NCBI GenBank assembly: GCA_015680685.1
Contig: MNCI01005010.1
Span: 400,428-464,427, forward strand
Reading direction: 5' to 3'
Length of the DNA stretch: 64,000 nucleotides
Origin: Gnetum montanum
Taxonomy: Eukaryota; Streptophyta; Gnetopsida; Gnetales; Gnetaceae
This document shows, piece by piece, positions 56,845 to 64,000 of this stretch. The notes beneath the pieces were generated by a model. It had not been told where the DNA came from and did not search any database. It saw nothing but the letters and a program-made list of their open reading frames with translations. The translations under genes and the position numbers were made by a program. The stretch's first letter is position 1; each line of letters opens with the position of its first letter.

Positions 56845-58310
56845 CTATTTTAAAAGAAGGAGATCCAAAAAATCACTGGCTTTCTTATACTCATGAAAAG
56901 GTTTAATTTGTTGCATGTTGACTAGTTGTTTCTTATTTGGACTCTTAGGTTTGTAGATCAACATGGCTTTAGAAAGAAAAGTTTCAGAAATAATGTAAGG
57001 TCCTTTCCACAATGTTTGGAACTTGGTTTGTAGTGGCACATGTGAAGTTCAAATAGAGGACCTTATCTCCTAGTTGAAATTTGACTTTCCTAATTCTAAG
57101 ATCATGCATTGTTTGTTAAATGTCTTGTGCAACTCATTAGATGACAAGGCCACTAATTAGTTTTCATCTAGCAAGTTGAGATTCATTAATCTTTCTTTTT
57201 GTGCTAGACTTAAGTCAAGGTCAAGGTCATAGGTTGTGAAAAGTGTACAGATTTTGGATTGAATACGAAGAGTTGGCAATTTTCCATACACTAGCTTATA
57301 GAGAGAGTAGCCTATAGGGAGTTTCCAGGTGGAGTGATAGGCCCAAAGGCATCATTGAGTTTCATGATCTAGTCCCTTTTATATTTGCTAACTATTCTTA
57401 TTAAGATCTTAGTGATTTTTCTATTTGTAACCTCATCTGGACCATTGGCTTGGGGATGATAAGGTGTTATAAATTTATGCTCAACCCCCCCCCCCCCCAA
57501 GCATTGCATGAGCTTCGAAAAGGTAGTGCCTATAAACTAGGTTTCATTATCAAAAATTAATGCACATGGCACACCAAACCTATTTACAACATTCTATTGT
57601 ACAAACTGAGAAGCAGTAGAAGATGTATAGTTGGTGATGGCTATTACTTCTATCCATTTCATACAATAGTTAACAATGACTATGATGTACACCTTTTTAT
57701 TTAACATGGATGTGATGAAATATATGAATTCAATGCCCCAAATTTTGAAGGGTTCTAGTGGTTGAATCCACTATTAAGTTTCCTACATTCAAACAATCAT
57801 TCCACTATCACATTTCCAATGCTCAAGAAATTTGACAAATTGGTGAGCAACCCTAAAAAGTGTTAACTAGCAATATCCTACCATCAAGATGTTAATGGGT
57901 ATGCATATCCTTGCATTGTGGCCCCCACAAGGACCCTCATAAGCATCGTGGAGAACACATAGTTGATCAACATTAGGGACACACCAATGAACTAGGCCAT
58001 TAGTGTACATCTTATGGAGATGCCTATTGATCTCCATGAAGTGTTTTCCTTAGTGAAGAAACTATTATTTCTTTTGGTAGTCCAACTCTTGTGGCATTTC
58101 GTTAGTAAGAACATAGGTGATAATTCCATCGTATCATTTAGGCTTAGTGGGCATTTTTTCAATTATAGCCCTAGCTTCATAAGGAAACTAATTAGACATT
58201 GGGCTTTTTTCCTCTTTGTTATCCCATCACAACCAAGACAACTAGTCAGTAATCACATTCTTAGTTCCCTTCTAATCTACCATTGTAAGATTGAATTCTT
58301 ACAAGTTCAC
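56845..58310 (-). pseudogene. Element C integrase
   Basis: Minus strand: HWCVPN and VLHDAYEGPCGGHNARICIP ... FVKFLEHWKC (zinc-binding region, 58010-57800), core YIIVIVNYCMKWIEVIAITN (first catalytic Asp now Asn), RFGVPCALIFDNET, EHKFITPYHPQANGPDEVTN, then MKLNDAFGPI and SLAQKERLMNLNLLDEN. The C-terminal ORF 57039-56845 has TLWKGPYIISETFLSKAMLI and QIKPFHEYKKASDFLDLLLL. A 14-base C run at 57485-57498 shifts the frame inside the core. Confidence 0.85.
57485..57498 (+). repeat. Poly-C run of 14 in element C integrase
   Basis: Encodes a Gly run on the minus strand and breaks the frame just before VEHKF; likely slippage or sequencing uncertainty. Confidence 0.85.
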
Positions 58311-59470
58311 TAGCCACCATATGACATGCGGCCTCACTATTGGCTTATTCATCAGGAAGCTAATTGCACTATGATTTGTGTGTACAAATACCTTGTATCC
58401 AAGCATATAGTGCTTGAACTTCTTTATAGCATATACCATTTTCATTAGTTCTTTTTCCATTATGGTGTAATTCAGCTATGTGCCCATAATGCTTTGAATT
58501 TCATAGTGGATGTAATATAGACATTTCTTGTCATCTAACTATGTAAGAACAACCCCAAGGCATAATTTGATTTATCCATCAGAACATGAGATGGTCTAGA
58601 CTAATTTGGTGCTCATAGAATTGGAGTTTCTACAAGTTTCTCCTTCAACTATTGGAATGCATTTTTACATTTGTTGATCCAAAAAAATGGAGCATCTTTC
58701 TTTGTTAGCTAGACCAATGATTTTGTAATCTTAGAGAAATTCTCTATGCATATTTTGTCGTAACCAATGTGTCCAAGGAATGACTAGACATCTTTTATAG
58801 TTTCTAGTTGATGGGTAATTCCTTAGATGACCCTAATCTTATTAGGGTAGACCTCAATCCTTGCTTGTAAAATTCTATGCCCCAACATAATGCCCTCCTG
58901 GACCATTAGATGGCACTTCTATCAATTAAACTAAAGATTGATCTTCATAGATCTATTGAGCACTTGCTCGAGATAATCCAGGGCTTTCTCAAATGTAGCC
59001 CCATAGGTGGAGAATTCATCCATGAATACTTCCACATTGCTACTAATTTGCTACTAACAAATACTCAAGACTATGCATTGGAGTGTTGCAAGAGCATTAC
59101 ATAGATCGAAAGGTAGCCTTCGATATGCAAAAGTTTCCCATGGACTTGTGAATGTTGTTTTGGCCTAATCCTCTAGTGCAATTTGGATTTGGTTATAGCC
59201 ATTATAGCCATCCAAAAAACTATAATTGCAATGCCCATAAATGGTGTCCAACACTTGATCCACAAATGACAATGGAAAATGATCTTTGAATGTTGCCATA
59301 TTCAATAGCTAGAATTCAATGTAGACCCAACACTTATCACCTTTCTTTGGCATAATCATGAGTGGACGAACCACTTACTATCTGTAATGAGATAGATAAA
59401 CCCTACCTTAAGGAGTTGTTCAATTTTCTCTTTGATGATTTATTTTAATTTGGGATTCAACTACTACTGC
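58311..59470 (-). pseudogene. Element C reverse transcriptase and RNase H
   Basis: Minus strand: GYNGYNQIQIALED, KTTFTSPWETFAYRRLPFDL, CNALQC, VFMDEFSTYGATFEKALDYL, GIMLGHRILQARIEVYPNKI, SFLGHIGY, APFFWINKCKNAFQ, then RNase H: LNYTIMEKELMKMVYAIKKF, HYMLGYKVFVHTNHSAISFL, KGTKNVITD. The active site YMDDF reads FMDEF (second Asp to Glu). Several stops and frame changes. Confidence 0.85.
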
Positions 59471-59850
59471 AGCTATCTATTTGGCTTTGTGGCGAAATTA
59501 GTGTAGATATTATGCTGGCATATCCTAGGATCAATCCCTATGAGTTTAGGATATGACCAAGCAAAGGCTATTAACCATTTATTGATCACATTTAGCAACA
59601 TATCCTTTTTTTTAGGAGAAATATTTGCATTGCTTATTACCAAATTTGCATTTTTCAAGAATGCATATTCCATGTTGGTAGGTAGAGTTTTCAACTCAAG
59701 GGGCTCTTGTTTAAAATTTTTAGGAATTTCCAACTCTTACCAATTGGTATTATGAATTTTATCAATAACGAGCTGGTAATGAACTTGATCTAGTTCATCC
59801 ATGCCTTTTACACAGGCACATGTTAGGCTCTTAGTAGGTTCCATGCAAAG
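59471..59850 (-). pseudogene. Element C protease-to-reverse transcriptase linker
   Basis: Open from 59733 to 59473: EPLELKTLPTNMEYAFLKNA, ISPKKKDMLLNVINKWLIAF, AWSYPKLIGIDPRICQHNIY. This is the ELKPLPxxLxYxFL ... AIxWxxxDIxGIxPxxCxHxI segment that precedes reverse transcriptase in Athila/Tat elements. Exactly this region is missing in A and B. Confidence 0.85.
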
Positions 59851-59994
59851 TGTTGAGCTACTCTCAAGGCTAGCTGTTAACCACTGGGTGCCCTCTTGCT
59901 TTGTGACTGCTACATATAGGTACCTTTGGATTTTAGATATATCAACACATTGAATGCATGCTTTAATAGATACACTATTAAAAATCCATAGTTT

Positions 59995-60585
59995 CTACAC
60001 ATAGTTGCACCCTGTATCACTATACATGATGCATGGAACTTTCTTCCTCTTGATCTTTTCGAATGCACTTTCTTTAGAGATTTTGAGGAAAAGATCTTGG
60101 ATCCTCAATTGTGCATCAACGGTGCTCAGCCAAGCCCTTCCCATGATGATTGGAAAGTCCCCCTTGCAATTGTTCACTTGGATTACTAGAAATTCAATGG
60201 GGTAGGACCATTCACAAATGGTGATTAAAATGTCCTTCATCAATCCCAAGGGAATAGTGATGGATTGATCAGCCAACTCAAGATGGATATTTCTCTTCTT
60301 AAGTGAAGGCAAGTCCTAAGCTTTATAAATCTCATGGAAAATCAGATTAACACTAGAGCATGAATCTAGAAGAGCCTTGCAAGGCTCATTCCCAACAATT
60401 TGAAGGTAAATAAGGGGACTTCTAGAATCAAATAGTTTTCTAGGAAGGTGCCCAACTTTTATCCAATTAGTTACCACATGAGTTAACATAATGGTATGCA
60501 GTTTGGAAGGTGTTTCATTTGAAGGAAACTCGAATAGATTAGGTGCAAAAAAATATGGAGAAGGAAGGTTGCCAACTACAGGCAT
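59995..60585 (-). pseudogene. Element C aspartic protease
   Basis: 60585-60316 is open: FPSNETPSKLHTIMLTHVVT, VGHLPRKLFDSRSPLIYLQI and CKALLDSCSSVNLIFHEIYK, with active-site DSGS changed to DSCS. After one stop, 60312-59995 is open: NIHLELADQSITIPLGLMKD, ILITICEWSYPIEFLVIQVN, GDFPIIMGRAWLSTVDAQLR, IQDLFLKISKESAFEKIK. Apart from the Gly-to-Cys change and one stop this protease is complete. Confidence 0.85.
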
Positions 60586-60589
60586 ATGT

Positions 60590-62034
60590 AAGGATTTACT
60601 TAGGCTATTGGTTTAGAAGAAAGGTCTTTTTCATGATCTAGGTTTTGAACTACTTGGTTGAGGAGTTGGTTGTAAGTTAATAGCCCTCGTTGGATTGCAT
60701 TATTACAGCTGAGGCAAAATTTATCCCTGCATTGAAAGAGTAGGTGGTAACTAAGTTAAGGGTGGAGGAACATATGTAGAAGGATGATAGAGATATGGGA
60801 TTTCCCTTCTCAGAGATGGAGAATGAGTTCTGTAATACTCTAGAGGGTAATAGTGATGTTAGAAGGTGGTGTGACTAGAACAACCACGTAGAGAAATGAA
60901 TTCCTAAACATAGTACCCATATGGATCTAGTTGCTGGTAAGGGTACTACTAGCTTAGTGGTAGCATCCCCTATTACTATGGATATTGCCACTATTAGTAC
61001 TACTCATACGATTGTGATGGAGCTTCACTTGGATACTAAGTTTGTTGGTGGTGGAACTGTTTAGGATTGCCTTGAGGATAAGGCAATCTTCTAGGTGCCT
61101 ACCTCATTGCCAATCTAGGATTTAGTGCGTACACCCCAGATTCTTGCAAGTATAATATAATGAAGAAAGATCCCTTAGGATGTTCATAATGGTAGATGTC
61201 ACACCCACCGTCATCATCTGATTTAGTCTCCACAACTTCTTCTATTGTAGAAGCTTTGCCCTTATCCCTTTAGTAGGCATATTCAGGTTCTTTCTACCTT
61301 CTGAGATCATGATCACTACTCCTCTCTTGATTCTTCTGCAATTTCCACCACCATGGTGTCTACTCCATAGTCATAGGGGATGCTACCACTATGACTACTG
61401 GCTTAGTGGTAGCATCCCCTATGACTATGGTAGTGGTAGGATTTCCACCACCATGGTGTCTACCACTACCTCTATGCTTGTCACGAAAACATTTGTCCAT
61501 TTTCTTATCACCCTGATGCTTACCCAAGCCCCTACTTTGACTCCTACTTTTTCTTGAACCTGCATTGTTAATAGTGAACTTCAAATTTAGGTTCACATCC
61601 CCATCACCAATAGGTGGAGAATATTCATGTTAATAACCCCTAGAGGGAGGATCCTCATTTTCATTTTGATTTAGTAGGAACAAGGGGCTGGTAAACCATT
61701 TCCCGTTCAAATCCTCATGATGCTTCTCCTGGTGTCAATCTCTCCTACATTGTGTTTCAGTGGGATAGTAGTCATGGTAGTCATGGTCATGCACAACCTA
61801 CTCTTCTTGAACATCCTAGATGCCCAACCTCCTAAGAGTTTTGAGTAGAATCTTGGGCATAGACTGATTAGGAGGCATTACAATGTTGTCCTCCATATCT
61901 CTCCACTTCATTTATTCATCTTGATGCAGGATGAAGGTGAATTTAGGCACATACTCATTTAGATGAGTATATACCACCCTACATTCTTAAGGAACTATTA
62001 GTTTAGTATCATTGTGCTTGTGAGAAGAAGAAAT
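60590..62034 (-). pseudogene. Element C gag, start codon lost, with internal rearrangement
   Basis: The N-terminal block aligns with A and B (ISSSHKHNDTK, CRVVYTHLNEYVPKFTFILH, MKWRDMEDNIVMPPNQSMPK), but the start ATG has become ATT at about 62034. The zinc-finger block HPKGSFFIILYLQESGVYAL, NPRLAM is near 61200-61100, with the Cys pair degraded, followed by the Tyr/Gln/Pro-rich tail. Between them, 61340-61465 contains a hairpin and duplications that replace the expected coding sequence. Confidence 0.75.
61341..61463. repeat. 27-bp perfect hairpin flanked by 23-bp direct repeats
   Basis: 61365-61391 and 61404-61430 are perfect inverted copies (27 bp, 12-bp loop). ATTTCCACCACCATGGTGTC begins both 61341 and 61441 and the perfect direct repeat is 23 bp. 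The hairpin arm is nearly identical to 60952-60981 of the same gag. Confidence 0.9.
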
Positions 62035-62170
62035 TTTGTAATTACAATAAGATATCAATGTGGTTAAATTATTATATTTATTTTGAGAATGATTTTGACC
62101 TTAGGGTTCATCCAATGATGTTAATGATTTTCATTATGCCTAGATAGTGCACGTTTCAACAAAAAAAAAC

Positions 62171-62190
62171 ATCCTTGGCAATAGCACCAA
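62171..62190 (-). other. Element C primer-binding site
   Basis: Minus strand TTGGTGCTATTGCCAAGGAT next to the 5' LTR, a variant of the TGGCGCCGTTGCCGGGGA type seen in B. Confidence 0.7.
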
Positions 62191-63089
62191 TGATGAGCTA
62201 TGAATACCCCTACGCTCAACCATATGAATCACCAAGCATTCACGTGTGATCCAATTGAATTTTGTGGACTCTATGTCTTTTGGTACACTAGCCTCGAGGA
62301 AGTGAACTTGCCCTAATAGTCATTCATTGTCCTCCTAATTACAATTGTGATATGCAGAGGTATGATTAATTGTAATTGAGGCATATGATTTTTATTATTT
62401 TTTATGTTTTATGTTTTTGGTGGTTAAAATAAAGGATGAAAGAAATCAAGTAATTTAATTTTTAATTTAACCTAACTAACTAACCAATGTCTAACTAATC
62501 CTAACATAAGCATCTAGTCCCACCTTTTGTACACATCCTAAACACATATAAGGTTGCTGGATTACCAAATGTTAAGCATTAGTAGGATTACCAAGCATCA
62601 TGTGCATGCTCGAAGTAGTCATGGTTATGTGCTTAATTAATTGCTATTTGATCTAGCTTAGTTTAGCTAAATTTAGTTTAATTACTTAAAGCATTAAATA
62701 AAATTTCTCAAAACATTAAATGCATAAAGAAAATATTTAATCTAACCGACGTGCTATAAGTTTTATCAGAAAGCTCATCTTTATTGCCGCATAGACTATT
62801 GTGCTCAGGTACAATGATGCTTGAACAAAGATCCATACACTTAATGACTACAGTTGCAGGCACTTGGGAAAATACTCTAACTCTAGGGAAGAAAAACTAC
62901 AAGTGATTTGCTATACTATGACTAATATGACTCAAAATCATGTGCCCAAGTGTTATATTTATAGGCCAACACACACTCTACAATATTGTAGATCCGACAT
63001 TGCTTCTAGATCCTTGATATTGGGTATTCGATATCAGAGCTCTGATACCAGTTATCTGATATTGGAGCTAGATAAAATACACTCCATCT
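62191..63089 (-). repeat. Element C 5' LTR
   Basis: About 899 bp; starts TGATGAGC; TATA box at 62957-62963 (minus). One exact GATATC and several GATATT/GATACC variants lie at 63010-63065. Confidence 0.85.
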
Positions 63090-63230
63090 ATAGCTTCAAG
63101 CATCCTTCCATCAATGTCTTTAAGGATACTAGTTATCTTGTCATCCATTGCTTCCTAGATCTGGTCGACCTTCTAGGCCAATTTTGTTAAGCCTTTTTGA
63201 TCCTGATCTAATCTTCCATCAAGACACATG
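63090..63230 (-). pseudogene. Element E gag fragment right of C
   Basis: Minus strand 63230-63090: LDGRLDQDQKGLTKLA, KVDQI-stop-EAMDDKITSIL and KDIDGRMLEAI. Element A has KVDQMWDSLDNRFEIVLKII at the equivalent gag position. The reading stops where C begins, which places C within the gag of E. Confidence 0.6.
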
Positions 63231-64000
63231 AGTATATGATTAAATGAGTTGTAAGATATGTATAAGACACATGAGTATAATTCTTTGTAATGCTTTGTGA
63301 TAGAACAATTAGATTTTCAATTTCCTGTTATTAATTTTCACATATGGTTTTCATATTTCTAGGTGACTTCTCACATTTTTATATGATTTTTTTGGCAATT
63401 TTAACATATACTCTTACATTCCATCCGACATATATTACTTTCAATAAAGGAACTACAAAGTAATCCAAAGCAAATGAAATAAATTGATTGCTTGCATATC
63501 TTGTAACTCTTGATGGCAACTATAGTTGACAATTCTAATTAGCAAAGCCTTGATTTGGTTATTTATTAATACTTAGTCTAATGTGATTCCTATGTCTTTA
63601 TTGCAAAACAAAAGATTGCTGAATAGGGCCATAGTCTAAATTTCTATGTTTTGCAAGTTTTGCCTTATTTTAGACAAAATATTTTCAAAAATATTAAACA
63701 CAAGTTTTAAAAGACTTGAGAAATATTCTAAATCCCAATATAATGTTGTCTAAGATTTTTCCAATACATCATTGATCAACATTGATCCTATTGGTTTAGA
63801 TATCATTAGATGAAAAAAGGAAGAAGTCAAAATCATAGACTATATTTGCTCTGTGACAAATGCAACTAGTGGCTCTAACATCATAGATGTTTGCATGATT
63901 TATCCATAGACAATAAAGAGAGCCAAATTGAGCATGATAAGGACTATGCCTTAACATTTTTGGTTAGTCATATAAATACAAATCAATTTTTAATCAACTT
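63231..64000. other. AT-rich right edge, possible Copia protease debris
   Basis: On the minus strand near 63880 VRATSCICHRANIVYDF faintly recalls the DSGATSHICxxxxxF start of Copia protease, and NIFENILSKIRQNLQNIEI (63690-63640) its FNLxSxxKL segment. No further domain follows and stops are present. Otherwise no feature. Confidence 0.3.

Larger units (their letters stand above)
53973..63089 (-). mobile_element. Gypsy element C, full pol, complete with LTRs
   Basis: LTRs at 53973-54857 and 62191-63089 bound a 9.1-kb minus-strand element with gag, protease, reverse transcriptase, RNase H and integrase in Gypsy order, then a 2-kb non-coding region. The LTR is related to, but clearly diverged from, those of A and B. 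It sits in the gag of element E. No clean 5-bp duplication: the left flank is TTAGT and the right TATAG or ATAGC. All coding parts are broken. Confidence 0.9.
33990..63230 (-). mobile_element. Old Gypsy element E, split by G and by C
   Basis: E is reconstructed from four minus-strand pieces: gag at 63090-63230, gag to reverse transcriptase and RNase H at 51012-53972, rest of RNase H and integrase at 33990-35503. At the first junction gag continues on both sides of C; at the second the RNase H reads RNYVLGCK on the right of G and IFIHTNYRTL on its left. C and G are therefore younger insertions. E is of the same family as C (same integrase tail AQKERLISLNCFDEN versus AQKERLMNLNLLDEN). No LTR of E was found. 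Confidence 0.75.

Noticed and set aside
57485-57498. Poly-C as a regulatory or G-quadruplex signal
   Set aside because: A single homopolymer within integrase coding sequence; slippage or sequencing error explains it better.

Overview
The window is plant nuclear DNA made almost entirely of old, nested transposable elements. Plant origin is shown by plant-type Gypsy, Copia, LINE and Helitron proteins, by fragments of a pectin methylesterase, an RD19-type cysteine protease and a plant F-box protein, and by 5-bp target duplications around LTR elements. The density, age and depth of nesting fit a very large genome; a conifer or other gymnosperm is my guess and is not proven by the sequence. I found no intact host gene and no tRNA, rRNA or CRISPR array.

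Layout. 1-1620: minus-strand Helitron replicase relic. 2341-2620: MITE-like element. 2635-3340: pectin methylesterase (inhibitor domain) pseudogene. 4567-9863: near full-length minus-strand LINE with a 15-bp target duplication and both ORFs broken. 12518-19540: Gypsy element A (minus, TSD ATGAA). About 21250-32800: an older plus-strand Gypsy D, split by Gypsy element B (22012-28899, minus, TSD TTAGG) and carrying a solo-LTR-like block at 30526-31358. About 33990-63230: an old minus-strand Gypsy E, split by chromovirus-like Gypsy G (35504-51011) and by Gypsy C (53973-63089). G is itself split by a Copia-type element F (37665-43920, TSD CAAGT) and by a 3.4-kb segment H carrying two unrelated host-gene fragments.

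How the pieces relate. A, B, C, D and E are one Gypsy lineage: they share gag and zinc-finger motifs, and A, B and C share an LTR type. In B the primer-binding site is a clear TGGCACCGTTGTCGGGAA type (Athila/Tat-like); in A and C it is a decayed form. C and E have gag, protease, reverse transcriptase, RNase H and integrase. A and B have gag and protease only and share the same internal deletion of the polymerase region, so they look like an amplified non-autonomous lineage dependent on C/E-type relatives. F is also non-autonomous: Copia-type gag, primer site and polypurine tract, no pol, and an extra ORF resembling the putative plant transposon protein domain.

Most coding regions carry stops and frameshifts that look like C-to-T decay, and several catalytic aspartates have become asparagine. 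The most interesting signals are the shared-deletion gag-pro lineage, palindromic GATATC arrays just upstream of the TATA box in its LTRs, TGTCTC/GAGACA arrays in two unrelated LTR families, the two-gene-fragment segment H, and a 27-bp perfect hairpin with flanking repeats inside the gag of C.
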